Source of the DNA: JAQBDA01 sp041301185
GTDB lineage: Bacteria > Chloroflexota > Anaerolineae > Anaerolineales > UBA4823
DNA length: 15,634 bases
Direction of reading: 5' to 3'
Assembly (NCBI GenBank): GCA_041301185.1
Contig: JBFYSV010000064.1
Span: 1 to 15,634, forward strand
In this document: positions 1-7,690 of the stretch, piece after piece
Position numbering within the stretch: position 1 is the stretch's first letter
Layout of the letters: each line of letters opens with the position of its first letter
The notes under the pieces: generated by a model
What the model was told of the DNA's origin: nothing
Database searches by the model: none
What the model saw: only the letters and a program-made list of their open reading frames with translations
Program-made: the position numbers and the translations under genes

Positions 1-324
1 TATGAGTATCTCCGCTTTTTCCATGGCTACATCTGAAGGTTCATTCTGCCAAACAGAAGGTCCAAGATGATCACCGCCTAAAATAATATTCTCAAAGGGG
101 ATATTGTTTTCTCTCGCTATCCTCCGCACATACTGGACAAAGTCCTCCGGCGTCATACCGGTGTAGCCGCCGAATTGATTGACCTGGTTACAGGTAGCCT
201 CAATCAATGGTCTTTCAAAAACCCTTAGAGTTTGTTTTATTACATAGGGATGAGCGGAGCAAACGGATGTGACCCCTCTGGTTTCACCCCGTTTTTGAGC
301 TGCCAGGATTTCATCAAGATACAT
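1..324 (-). CDS. D-tagatose-1,6-bisphosphate aldolase accessory subunit, GatZ/KbaZ family (3' end cut by window edge)
   Basis: The first 108 codons are present and the rest lies beyond the left edge. The segment matches the N-terminus of the GatZ/KbaZ/AgaZ family: SVCSAHPYVI at residues 20-29, IEATCNQVNQFGGYTGMTP at 41-59 and ILGGDHLGP at 81-89. In the known systems GatZ/KbaZ is the non-catalytic partner that activates or stabilises the class II aldolase GatY/KbaY, which splits tagatose-1,6-bisphosphate into dihydroxyacetone phosphate and glyceraldehyde-3-phosphate. No GatY/KbaY is seen in the window, so it may follow to the left. The ATG at 324-322 has a GAGG Shine-Dalgarno nine bases upstream and overlaps the end of the preceding PfkB gene by 11 bases, which indicates translational coupling. 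The family assignment is firm. The exact sugar bisphosphate is inferred. Confidence 0.9.
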   Translation of the reverse strand, partial: MYLDEILAAQKRGETRGVTSVCSAHPYVIKQTLRVFERPLIEATCNQVNQFGGYTGMTPEDFVQYVRRIARENNIPFENIILGGDHLGPSVWQNEPSDVAMEKAEILI

Positions 325-1231
325 ATTTCATTGCCTCATCCAGTGTAGGTTGCGCCTCCGTCCCACCTGCTTTTTGGGTGGATAGGGCCCCACAGACACA
401 GGCCAGGCGCAAAGCCTTTTCCAGATCCCAATTATGCAAATAGCCATAAAGAAAACCAGCGTTGAACGAGTCCCCTGCACCGACGGTATCCACAACTTTC
501 ACAGGGATTGAGGTAACCGTGACTTTTTTGGATGCACTCACCCCGAGAGCGCCATCTGGCCCAAGTTTGACCGCCAGCATATCCACCCTGAGCCCGAGCT
601 TTTCTGCGGCTATGTTTATGTCCATCTTGCCGGAAAGCGATAATGCTTCCTTTTCATTCGGCAGGAAAACATTTGTAACCGAGAGCAGCTCGTCGAATCC
701 GAACCATTGTTCAGATGGATCGTAATTGGTATCTAATGAGGTTGTCAGCCCAAGCTCACGTGCACGTCGAAAAAGATCGGGTAAACCGGGTTGAAGATTC
801 GTTTGTAGGAAGTAGGATGCTACATGCAGGTGCCGCGTTTGACGGAGTAAAGCATCTGGAATGTCTGATGCTCGAAGTGCGGATATCAGACCCATGTGGG
901 TCAGAATCGCACGGTCGGTACCTGTGCTAAGGATCACACTCAGACCTGTCTGCCCATCACGAACGATGACGTTGTTGACATCCACGTTGCGTTTTTGCAT
1001 TTCATCGAGCATAAAACGGCCAAATACATCCTTGCCACACACTCCAATGAATGCCACTTTCAAGCCAAGCCGAGCTGCACCGCAGGAAAAGATGGCTGAT
1101 GATGATCCGATCGTGAGCGCGGCAGAATCAACGAGTTTCTCGACCTGGTTAAATTCAGGCTTTACGTCTCCCGCCAAGATCAAATCCGGGTTGATTTCAC
1201 CCGCAACCAGAATATCAAAGGGAGGGATCAC
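314..1231 (-). CDS. PfkB-family carbohydrate kinase 2 (tagatose-6-phosphate kinase-like)
   Basis: A 305-residue ribokinase/PfkB-fold kinase, a normal length for the family. The C-terminal PfkB signature DTVGAGDSFNAGF is intact at residues 248-260, with D254 as the expected catalytic base and GAGD forming the anion hole. The N-terminal glycine pair of signature 1 is altered: the aligned stretch reads IGSSSAIFSC (41-50), where kinase 1 has MGGSCNIFAC. The start is GTG at 1231, with AGGGAA eight bases upstream; the upstream ATG at 1237 is out of frame. It is a close paralogue of kinase 1, sharing the SYFLQTNL and TSLDTN blocks. Because it overlaps the GatZ-like gene, I infer it makes the sugar bisphosphate for that aldolase. 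The substrate is not provable from sequence. A 108-base gap with its own possible promoter separates it from the aldolase gene before it. Confidence 0.9.
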   Translation of the reverse strand: MIPPFDILVAGEINPDLILAGDVKPEFNQVEKLVDSAALTIGSSSAIFSCGAARLGLKVAFIGVCGKDVFGRFMLDEMQKRNVDVNNVIVRDGQTGLSVILSTGTDRAILTHMGLISALRASDIPDALLRQTRHLHVASYFLQTNLQPGLPDLFRRARELGLTTSLDTNYDPSEQWFGFDELLSVTNVFLPNEKEALSLSGKMDINIAAEKLGLRVDMLAVKLGPDGALGVSASKKVTVTSIPVKVVDTVGAGDSFNAGFLYGYLHNWDLEKALRLACVCGALSTQKAGGTEAQPTLDEAMKYVS

Positions 1232-1256
1232 GTTTCATATTCCCTAACACAGGCAT
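1215..1256 (-). other. Possible 13-codon upstream ORF overlapping the start of PfkB kinase 2
   Basis: The ATG at 1256-1254 has GGAG eight bases upstream. It opens a 13-codon frame (MPVLGNMKRDPSL) ending in TGA at 1217-1215, 17 bases inside the kinase gene that starts with GTG at 1231. The arrangement would suit translational coupling to a weak GTG start. It may be chance: there is no conservation to judge by, and the peptide has no recognisable attenuator features. Confidence 0.2.
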
Positions 1257-1296
1257 AAATTCAACTCCAATCAGCAAACTTTGCATCGTCAGGCGG

Positions 1297-1324
1297 AATA
1301 TATATATCAGACTAACATGCTCAA
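1297..1324 (-). promoter_or_regulatory. Possible internal promoter for kinase 2 / GatZ-like genes
   Basis: In the 108-base gap after the class I aldolase gene the minus strand reads TTGAGC (1324-1319), a 16-base spacer, then TATATT (1302-1297). These are 4/6 and 5/6 matches to the sigma-70 boxes. Transcription would start near 1290, leaving about 60 bases of leader before the GTG. This is the second-longest gap in the operon, after the SBP-permease gap, so a secondary promoter is plausible here. The call rests on box similarity only. Confidence 0.35.
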
Positions 1325-1339
1325 ACGATACAGAGCGGG

Positions 1340-2287
1340 CTAATAGTTTTGATACCAGTCAAAGGACGTTTCAGACTGGTAGAAATCGTAAAGTGGTTTG
1401 CCCAGCGCATTACAAAGAGACGTGAGCCGGGATAATCTTTCTTTACCAATCGTGCTTAAGAAGGTATTTCGTTCTTTGTTCTCCATTGTTACAGCTTCCT
1501 TCCATACCGCGCGTCCGACCGCGATACCGCTCGAACCTGCAACGCAGGCTGCTGTAACCTGCCGAACGAAGGTTTCATAATCAACTGCGGCAGAGAGTAA
1601 GATCCACGGAGTTACGGATGCGGAGGATATTTCTTCGCAAGCCCTCATCCATGTGGATTCGTCTTTATCTTGGATATCTAAAGGAAATTCCGCTTTGAGG
1701 ATGTCCACATTCAGCGGGGTCAGCTGTCTGGCAGTTTCAACCACAACATATCGTTTTTCTTCAGAAGTCAGTTTATTGTTTTCATCAAGCGAATATGATA
1801 ACGGTTCGAGCATGAGCGCCAGATCGTACTTTTGACATTCTTCCGCTACCCTTGACGTGAAATCTTCGATCTCTTGCGCGGTAGGCGAGTCTGGATGGTA
1901 ATAAACAAGTAATTTTATTGCGCTGGCGCCCATGCGTTTGGCTTTTTCCACAGACCAACCGGGGATGATTTGCGCGCGCCGGGCTGTTACGTCGCCCGTA
2001 TATCCTGTGGATTCAATTGCAACAACCAATCCAATATCCTTAGGAATTGCCCGTTGGGCAATGGCTTGAGCCGCAGAGACTTCGGGGTCAAGTAAAACAG
2101 CCGTAGCCTTTTCGGCCAATACAGACGTGACATCGATTTTGAACCGAGACAGTTCTTCGTTCTCTTTGAAGGCAGGGTTGGCCTTGCGCAGGTTTTGACG
2201 ATGATCGAGCGCAAGCGCAGTTATCGTACCACGGGCATTGGAGATCTGCTGCAGCCCGCGTAGTTTGCCAATAGAGATGTGTATCAT
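1340..2287 (-). CDS. LacD-like class I aldolase (tagatose-1,6-bisphosphate / related ketose-phosphate aldolase family)
   Basis: A 315-residue Schiff-base aldolase of the LacD/YihT group. From the chosen start, visible marks are ALALDHRQNL near residue 27 (LacD: ALAFDQRGAL), AIKLLVYY near 123 (LacD: AVKFLLYY), MLEPLSY near 159, NVDILKAEFP near 193 with K198 as the expected Schiff-base lysine, and the SSGIAVGRAVW block near the C-terminus. Known members cleave tagatose-1,6-bisphosphate (LacD) or 6-deoxy-6-sulfofructose-1-phosphate (YihT). The intermediate length and mixed motifs do not choose between them, though the surrounding SIS/PfkB/GatZ set favours the tagatose type. I chose ATG at 2287, which has GGTGG five bases upstream. 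An in-frame TTG at 2299 would add four residues but abuts its AAAGG. It begins 15 bases after the UROD gene ends. It is a second, unrelated aldolase in an operon that also carries a GatZ-like subunit. Confidence 0.88.
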   Translation of the reverse strand: MIHISIGKLRGLQQISNARGTITALALDHRQNLRKANPAFKENEELSRFKIDVTSVLAEKATAVLLDPEVSAAQAIAQRAIPKDIGLVVAIESTGYTGDVTARRAQIIPGWSVEKAKRMGASAIKLLVYYHPDSPTAQEIEDFTSRVAEECQKYDLALMLEPLSYSLDENNKLTSEEKRYVVVETARQLTPLNVDILKAEFPLDIQDKDESTWMRACEEISSASVTPWILLSAAVDYETFVRQVTAACVAGSSGIAVGRAVWKEAVTMENKERNTFLSTIGKERLSRLTSLCNALGKPLYDFYQSETSFDWYQNY

Positions 2288-2302
2288 TTGGTCCACCAAC
2301 CT

Positions 2303-3487
2303 TTAGAATGCTCGTTGAGATTTCCATTCATCAATGAAGATCTTAATATTATTCCAGGTACCTGGTTCATCTACGGTAATATTATCCACTGGAGATAATA
2401 TCATTCCCCTTGGCCCCAGGGTTTCCAGCGCTTGCCGCACCGCGGAACGTATCTCCGCTTCACCACCACGTTCTACCGTAATGGCCGCAGAAACACCGCC
2501 CCACAGGCATACGCGTTCCCCAATTATTTCTTTCATAAGCCCCATATAGGTGTGAGTCCCTTGAATCGGATCAATTCCGATCAATACATCGATACCCGCT
2601 TCGTTATAAAAATCCAGCATCGGCTTCGTGCCGCTAGAACAGATATACCCGAATTTGGCGCCATGCTCATGAGCAAGCGCGGCCTCTGCTTTCAAGCGAG
2701 GTAAAATCTCCTGCTGAAAGAACTTTGGGATCACAAAATCACACCCTTCATACCAGGCTCGCCTGATGTACAGATCAATTCCCGCTGCGAGAATGACTTC
2801 CATGCGGCGCAAGTTCCATTGGTGAATGATCTCCAGAATCTGGCTCACAAATTGAGGTTGCTCAATCATCAGGACCATCAGGTTTTCCATACCGCACAGC
2901 CAGTTGGCCATATCCATTCCAACCCCCCATCCGCCAGCCAGCAGTACCCTAAACTTATCAGCATAAGAGCGGGCGATCGAGGCTTCTTGTGCAAAAGCTA
3001 GAATATCCGTTTCTAGCGGCGGGGTCAGCAGATAGTGCAGTGGTTCCAGGTCATTTTCGGTGGTAATTAGGGGTTTATCAGCTCGAGGAATCTGATAATC
3101 GTCAATGAAAGGGATGAATTCTCCATGAGGCCAATCTTCTGAGAGGCGGACACTGGTGCTTAGTTTTCCAGCAGGGGTTAGATATTCCTTGAATAATCTA
3201 CCCGTGAGCGCGTCACCATCTTGCCATGTTCTTATTTTTACATCAGGATGAAAAGTGACCGGCAACCCTCGCAAATCCGGGTGGTCGCGGCGTTGCCAGC
3301 GAGATAGGGTGGGGATGAAGAGCATTGCATCCAAACCCATTTCCTGTTCGGCCAATGCGACCTTAAAGAGGTCCTGCTTGTGTTTATTGCGCAGGATCGA
3401 AAAACTCATAAAGCTGCAGGGGATGTAGTCTATATCCTGATGTGCAATGGCTCGGAGAAGCCGCTGGCGGGAATCGAGCGTATTCAT
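2303..3487 (-). CDS. Uroporphyrinogen decarboxylase (UROD)-fold protein 2, function unknown
   Basis: A 394-residue protein of the UROD/MtaA/CmuA superfamily. The fold shows in the N-terminal RQRLLRAIAHQDIDYIPC, in WYEGCDFVIPKFFQQEILP (245-263) followed by a GAKFGYICSSGTKPML block (276-291), and in the repeated LIGIDPIQG...RVCLWGGVS and GMILSPVDN elements. True HemE substrate-binding residues are not visible, so haem synthesis is unlikely. Superfamily thiol methyltransferases bind zinc with a His-x-Cys plus a late Cys. Here the His position is Tyr (Y281), the Cys remains (C283), and the late Cys region reads SPVDN (365-369), so the usual site is incomplete. The ATG at 3487 has GGAG five bases upstream. 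It lies 46 bases after kinase 1 and just before the aldolase. Its chemistry is unknown; a role on the sugar substrate is inferred from position only. Confidence 0.8.
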   Translation of the reverse strand: MNTLDSRQRLLRAIAHQDIDYIPCSFMSFSILRNKHKQDLFKVALAEQEMGLDAMLFIPTLSRWQRRDHPDLRGLPVTFHPDVKIRTWQDGDALTGRLFKEYLTPAGKLSTSVRLSEDWPHGEFIPFIDDYQIPRADKPLITTENDLEPLHYLLTPPLETDILAFAQEASIARSYADKFRVLLAGGWGVGMDMANWLCGMENLMVLMIEQPQFVSQILEIIHQWNLRRMEVILAAGIDLYIRRAWYEGCDFVIPKFFQQEILPRLKAEAALAHEHGAKFGYICSSGTKPMLDFYNEAGIDVLIGIDPIQGTHTYMGLMKEIIGERVCLWGGVSAAITVERGGEAEIRSAVRQALETLGPRGMILSPVDNITVDEPGTWNNIKIFIDEWKSQRAF

Positions 3488-3533
3488 ATTTGCTCCAGGT
3501 TTTCGTTTTTACTCACAGAGAGTTTCCTAGCGA

Positions 3534-4478
3534 TCAGATCTTGATTCCGGTTAATTGGAGGATGGTTGCCCAATTGGGTTGGCTTCGAATGCCTCCAACC
3601 TGAGCAGCAACCTCCTTGCCACAATGACAACCGATTTGCAAGCATTCCTTGAGAGGCAGGCCTCGCATCCAACCAGCCAGGAAACCCGCATCAAAGCTGT
3701 CACCTGTGCCGATACTATCTCCACCGGTGGTGGCTGGCAGGGCGCAGGTGTGACGCTCGCCCTTTGAGACAACCTGCGCACCCTCTTCGCCCCGTTTGAC
3801 GGCGGTAACGGCGACACCCATCCCCTGAAAAACGCGGATGGCATCATCTACATTGGATGTTCGGCTGATATACCTTGCTTCTTGCTCATTGGGCAGGAAA
3901 ACATCCGTTACCTGGAGGCTCTGTTGGAGAGTACCATTCCATCTTTCTTCTGGATCCCAGTTGGTATCCAGGGAGGTGCTCAGGCCGAAAGCGCGCGCTC
4001 GTGCAAATATGCCCGGTATTGCCGGGCGTAAATTTGTTTGGAGAAAGTAACTTCCATGGTGCAGATGCCGAGCTGAACGCAGCAGATCATCGCTGATTTG
4101 CTCTGGATATATTGCGTTGAGAGAACCCAGATACGTCAGGATGGCTCGATCATTACCCTGGCAGAGAGCTATGCCTAATCCGGTTTTCACGGAAGGATCT
4201 ACAATCACATGCTGGACGTCAACCCCGCTTTCGACTAATCGTCGCATGACCAGCCGACCAAAATCATCGTCACCAACCCTGCCGATAATCCCCACCCGCA
4301 GACCCAACTTGGCAGCCTGGCAAGCGAAGATATTGCAGGAACCACCCATCTCGAGCTCGTAGTCCCCAATCAGTTTCTCGCACTGACCGAACCGAGGGAC
4401 GACATCGTCGCCGGTCACGATCAGGTCGACACACATATCGCCAATGGTGAGGATGTCGTATTGTTTGGTGTGTTTCAT
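3534..4478 (-). CDS. PfkB-family carbohydrate kinase 1
   Basis: A 314-residue ribokinase-fold sugar kinase. Both signatures are present: the glycine pair in LEMGGSCNIFACQAAKLG (42-59), and DSIGTGDSFDAGF (254-266) with catalytic D260. The GAGD anion hole is GTGD here, a tolerated variant. It shares long blocks with kinase 2 downstream, including HLHxxSYFLQTNL near 138-150 and SLDTN.DP near 169-176, so the two are paralogues of moderate divergence and not an exact recent copy. Its ATG at 4478 overlaps the UROD-1 stop as ATGA, and no good Shine-Dalgarno precedes it, so translation is probably coupled. I infer ATP-dependent phosphorylation of a ketose or ketose phosphate. Which of the two kinases feeds which aldolase cannot be read from sequence. 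Confidence 0.9.
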   Translation of the reverse strand: MKHTKQYDILTIGDMCVDLIVTGDDVVPRFGQCEKLIGDYELEMGGSCNIFACQAAKLGLRVGIIGRVGDDDFGRLVMRRLVESGVDVQHVIVDPSVKTGLGIALCQGNDRAILTYLGSLNAIYPEQISDDLLRSARHLHHGSYFLQTNLRPAIPGIFARARAFGLSTSLDTNWDPEERWNGTLQQSLQVTDVFLPNEQEARYISRTSNVDDAIRVFQGMGVAVTAVKRGEEGAQVVSKGERHTCALPATTGGDSIGTGDSFDAGFLAGWMRGLPLKECLQIGCHCGKEVAAQVGGIRSQPNWATILQLTGIKI

Positions 4479-5587
4479 GTCTGGGTGTGGATGGGCACTT
4501 CCCCGTGTTCTTCGATGGCATCCATAATTGCCAGGGTACCGTTTTTGAATAATTTTTCAGTTTCATCATTCAAAGCACCCCAAAGTCCCATTTCGGTGAA
4601 GCTGATGACGAGCCTATAGCCTGGCGCGTCGCTGTGCAACAAGTCAATCGTAAATTGTTTGGTCGCTTCGTAGCCCGAATAGAATATCGTCTCGGGGAAA
4701 TTCACCCAGATCACGGTATCCTTCCCCCAAGCCTGACGAACCTCAGCTAACGAAAGCTCACCTACAGGAGGGGGTGTAAACGCCTCGATTACTTTGAAAC
4801 CGACCTGGGCAATCAAATCTTTGTAGGCCCTCATGCTCTTAGTGGCATCGCAGTGAAGTGCGCAAATCTTGCCTCTGGATTGTAAGTATGGAACCCACTT
4901 TTGATAAAAAGGCAACTCATATTTTTTAAACTGCGCCGGGCCCCAGATACCTTCGAGCCATCCCAAGCCGAGGAATTCCGCGGGTGAATCTACCATGAGA
5001 GCTAAGCGTCTCTCATCCCTACGGGTTTGTGCCTCCAATAACGCCGCAAAATGGTCGGGATAATCCATCTGGGCATATACCCAGCGATCCAGGCTGTTGA
5101 TTTCTCCAAAATATCTGCGGGTAGCTCCGTAAGGTGCCGCTTCGTAATCCAGTGCATAATCTCGAACAATGCCGTCGGTGCCTAGATCACGCACAGTATC
5201 GTAATAAACACTGTTATCGACATGGAAGACGGTATCTTCCAACATGAAAATCACAGGGTCATAATCGCTGACATCCTTGATCATGCCTTCGAGTTCCACC
5301 ACCTGAGCATCGTTGATTCTGCCCAGGCCTCCCTTGCTGCGGGTATGCACATCCCCTTCGGGAGTGTGATAGATGGTCAGGCTGGTATCGCCATCGACGC
5401 GTTGTTCGACAGTCACGTTGGGCATGGATGCCCCAATGGTGGATATCCTATTGCACAATCCCATGCCGCGGTTGCGTAATTCGCGTTCGAAGCTACCTCT
5501 CGGGAGCAGATTGTCATAAGGTGCAAAAGGAACCATATCAGGGATTTCATTGTGCAGGATGGCATTTACCCGTTCCAGGAAATTCAT
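4475..5587 (-). CDS. Uroporphyrinogen decarboxylase (UROD)-fold protein 1, function unknown
   Basis: A 370-residue UROD-superfamily protein. Telling parts are FLERVNAILHNEIPDMVPF at the N-terminus, the LHCDATK element (244-250) where methyltransferase relatives have the His-x-Cys metal motif, KVIEAFTPPPVGE (265-277), and VISFTEMGLWG (327-337) where relatives place the last Cys. The candidate metal ligands therefore read H245-C246-D247 and E332, a His/Asp/Glu-like set and not the zinc-thiolate site of MtaA/MtbA. HemE active-site features are not seen. It starts three bases after the epimerase stop and overlaps the kinase 1 ATG by four bases, so it belongs to the operon's enzyme core. It differs strongly from UROD-2 in sequence, so the pair looks like two subfamilies and not a tandem copy. 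Function unknown. Confidence 0.8.
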   Translation of the reverse strand: MNFLERVNAILHNEIPDMVPFAPYDNLLPRGSFERELRNRGMGLCNRISTIGASMPNVTVEQRVDGDTSLTIYHTPEGDVHTRSKGGLGRINDAQVVELEGMIKDVSDYDPVIFMLEDTVFHVDNSVYYDTVRDLGTDGIVRDYALDYEAAPYGATRRYFGEINSLDRWVYAQMDYPDHFAALLEAQTRRDERRLALMVDSPAEFLGLGWLEGIWGPAQFKKYELPFYQKWVPYLQSRGKICALHCDATKSMRAYKDLIAQVGFKVIEAFTPPPVGELSLAEVRQAWGKDTVIWVNFPETIFYSGYEATKQFTIDLLHSDAPGYRLVISFTEMGLWGALNDETEKLFKNGTLAIMDAIEEHGEVPIHTQT

Positions 5588-5590
5588 CCC

Positions 5591-6835
5591 TTATCCGCTC
5601 CTCTCCAAAGCGCTGATTGTGTAAACCAGCGAACGCCCCAGATGGTAAGCGCACTTCCACGGGGTACCTTTGTCAGAGACTTTTACAGTGCCGTCTCTGT
5701 AAAGGCGCTCATACCATTCACCGAATTCTGGATCGTAGAAGTGTTTCATGCAGAAATCATACTGCTTTTCAAACATTACTAAATACTTCGTGTCCAGGGA
5801 GGCAGCATAAGACTGGGCAAAACAACACAATGACTCGCAGTTGACCCACCATATCTTGTCGTCCCAGGCTGTATTCGTTTCTTTATGCCAGTCAAAAGGT
5901 TCGGGAGTTTGCCCCGTGGCTTCCAGATACGAAAATATTCCACCATAAACGCTGTCCCAGCCAACGCGGTATGTCCAATCTACACCCAGCAAGGCTCGTT
6001 TGACAACTGCCGGGTCTTCATGGATCCGACCCGTTTCCAGGCAGAACCACATCGACTCTAAGGAGTGTCCGGGATTGATGAATTGCCCAACTGGCGTCAA
6101 GTCCAGCTTGTTCTCACGGGTAACCGCTTCGAAAACCAGTTTCTTCTCATCCCTCAGGAACCATTTGAGTATCTTGTCCAGGCAGTAATCCTCAAATGCT
6201 TTCACCCTTTTGCGCCCAAGGGTCTGTCCCGTTATGAAAGCGGTATTGAGCGCTGTAAGGTGCATATCATGCCAGAATAGGGAAGGACTCCATGTGTTTT
6301 CAAAGATATCCTTAAATTCTGTATCCATCGTGTTTTTTTCGATGGAAGCGAAGGTGTCCTCAAGTATACTCATCCCTCGATCATCTGCATAATCAATTGC
6401 CTGCAAATACTCAGCCAGCCCCTGGGCAACGTGATAATCCGAATAGATTGAATTCGTGCCGATTACAACCTTGCCGTCACGGGTAAGCTCAAAGTTCCAT
6501 CTTCCTTTCCCTGCATAGGCATGCTGGATGAGGAAATCATAGCCTACCTTGGCAAACTCAAGCCATGAATTCCGCTTCTCGACCCTGTTGTACAGGAGCG
6601 AGTAGGTGTAAAGCTGTCTCCCTTGGAACCAAATGTACTTATTGGTGCTGGTAATTTGCCCAGTCCTATCGAAACAGGTAATATAGCCACCATATTCGCG
6701 ATCAAGGCATCTTTTGTCCCAGAAAGGCATGATATCTTCTAGAATATGCTTTTTTATATCAGCCACATATTCGTCGATGGTTTTAGGCATATCCATCATC
6801 CTTCCGGCCCGAGTTTGTTTTTGTCCAAAACTCAT
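5591..6835 (-). CDS. N-acylglucosamine 2-epimerase (AGE/RenBP) family protein
   Basis: A 414-residue (alpha/alpha)6-barrel epimerase, close to the usual 390-420. Recognised elements are YIWFQGRQLYTYSLLYNRVE (67-86), WHDMHLTALN (188-197), INPGHSLESMWF (253-264) and PWKCAYHLGRSL (392-403). H257 and H398 sit where family members place the catalytic histidine pair, and R73 is the conserved arginine of the QGRQ motif. Members interconvert C2 epimers of unphosphorylated sugars, such as ManNAc and GlcNAc, mannose/glucose or disaccharides; substrate choice cannot be read here. It resembles RenBP more than the sulfoquinovose isomerase YihS. The ATG at 6835 overlaps the permease stop as ATGA but has no clear Shine-Dalgarno. 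The internal ATG at 6790 has AAGG nine bases upstream and begins at MPKTIDEY, so a 399-residue product is a real alternative. Confidence 0.87.
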   Translation of the reverse strand: MSFGQKQTRAGRMMDMPKTIDEYVADIKKHILEDIMPFWDKRCLDREYGGYITCFDRTGQITSTNKYIWFQGRQLYTYSLLYNRVEKRNSWLEFAKVGYDFLIQHAYAGKGRWNFELTRDGKVVIGTNSIYSDYHVAQGLAEYLQAIDYADDRGMSILEDTFASIEKNTMDTEFKDIFENTWSPSLFWHDMHLTALNTAFITGQTLGRKRVKAFEDYCLDKILKWFLRDEKKLVFEAVTRENKLDLTPVGQFINPGHSLESMWFCLETGRIHEDPAVVKRALLGVDWTYRVGWDSVYGGIFSYLEATGQTPEPFDWHKETNTAWDDKIWWVNCESLCCFAQSYAASLDTKYLVMFEKQYDFCMKHFYDPEFGEWYERLYRDGTVKVSDKGTPWKCAYHLGRSLVYTISALERSG

Positions 6836-7689
6836 TTATCGTGACCGGCAACCAGACCGCGCACGAGTGCGTTTTGGCCAATGATATACAGGATAATAAT
6901 TGGAATTGTAGCTATCGTCAAACCAGCCATCAGTGCGGGAACATCCAATGTAAAGCGCTTCTGTAATGATGTGGTAATGCCGACAATCAAAGTGCGCAGT
7001 TCTTCGGTCTGCAGGAATACCAGGGCAATCAGTAGCTCGTTCCAAACCCAGACAGCATTCACAATGATTGAAGTCACCAGGGCTGGTTTTGAGAGCGGCA
7101 GGTAGATTTTTGTCAGCACCTGGAATCCGCTGCAGCCATCGATCAAGGCCGCGTCCTGGATTTCTTTTGGAATCGTAATAAAGAAGTTGCGCAACAGGTA
7201 TATGGTGAAGGGCAGCATCAGACCAGCATAGATGATCAGTGGACCACCAGGATTGTTCACCAGACGCAACTGGCGGAAGAGAACAAACATGGGAATAACC
7301 ATAACAATCGGTGGGATCACCATTAAAGGGGTAATCAGGTTGAAAAGAGTATTGCGCCCAGGAAAGCTCATTTGGGCAAAAGCATAGGCTGCCAGAACTG
7401 CGATAACCGTGCAGAGCAAGACTGAACCGGTTGTCAGCAAAATGCTGTTTGCAAACCAGCGTCCCAGGTTGGGGTGTTGGAGGATATTTGTGAAATTTCC
7501 GAAGATCGGGTTTTGGGGAAGACCAAGCAGGTTATTAAAGAATTCATCCCGCTCTTTTAACGAATTGGTTACCATGAAATAAAGTGGGAACAAGGTCAAA
7601 ATGGATAAAAGGATAAGAGCAAGCTGCTTGACCGTGCCAGCAGGTAAGCGCTTAAGCCGGTGAACGTTGATAAAGGTGGGTGTTTTCAT
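6832..7689 (-). CDS. Carbohydrate ABC transporter permease, CUT1 family (MalG/UgpE-like)
   Basis: A 285-residue inner-membrane permease with six likely membrane segments, the first near residues 22-41. The EAA loop that docks the ATPase is EIQDAALIDGCSGFQVLTKI (176-195) followed by YLPLSKP, as in MalG-type subunits. The C-terminus ends in GLVAGHDK, close to the GLTAGA-type ending usual for the family. The ATG at 7689 has GGAGG six bases upstream and is one base after the stop of the partner permease; its own stop overlaps the epimerase ATG. With the other permease and the binding protein it forms an importer for a sugar or oligosaccharide. No ATPase gene is present in the window. Confidence 0.94.
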   Translation of the reverse strand: MKTPTFINVHRLKRLPAGTVKQLALILLSILTLFPLYFMVTNSLKERDEFFNNLLGLPQNPIFGNFTNILQHPNLGRWFANSILLTTGSVLLCTVIAVLAAYAFAQMSFPGRNTLFNLITPLMVIPPIVMVIPMFVLFRQLRLVNNPGGPLIIYAGLMLPFTIYLLRNFFITIPKEIQDAALIDGCSGFQVLTKIYLPLSKPALVTSIIVNAVWVWNELLIALVFLQTEELRTLIVGITTSLQKRFTLDVPALMAGLTIATIPIIILYIIGQNALVRGLVAGHDK

Positions 7690-7690
7690 G

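Noticed and set aside
2303..5587. HemE (haem biosynthesis) for the two UROD-fold genes
   Set aside because: The conserved HemE N-terminal substrate-binding motif is absent, the proteins differ greatly from each other, and no haem or corrin gene is nearby.
1340..6835. Sulfoquinovose (sulfo-EMP) pathway, suggested by AGE-family, PfkB, LacD/YihT-like and DeoR genes together
   Set aside because: The AGE protein resembles RenBP-type epimerases more than the isomerase YihS, and no sulfoquinovosidase or sulfolactaldehyde reductase is present. The SIS and GatZ-like genes fit an amino-sugar/tagatose route better. It is not fully excluded.
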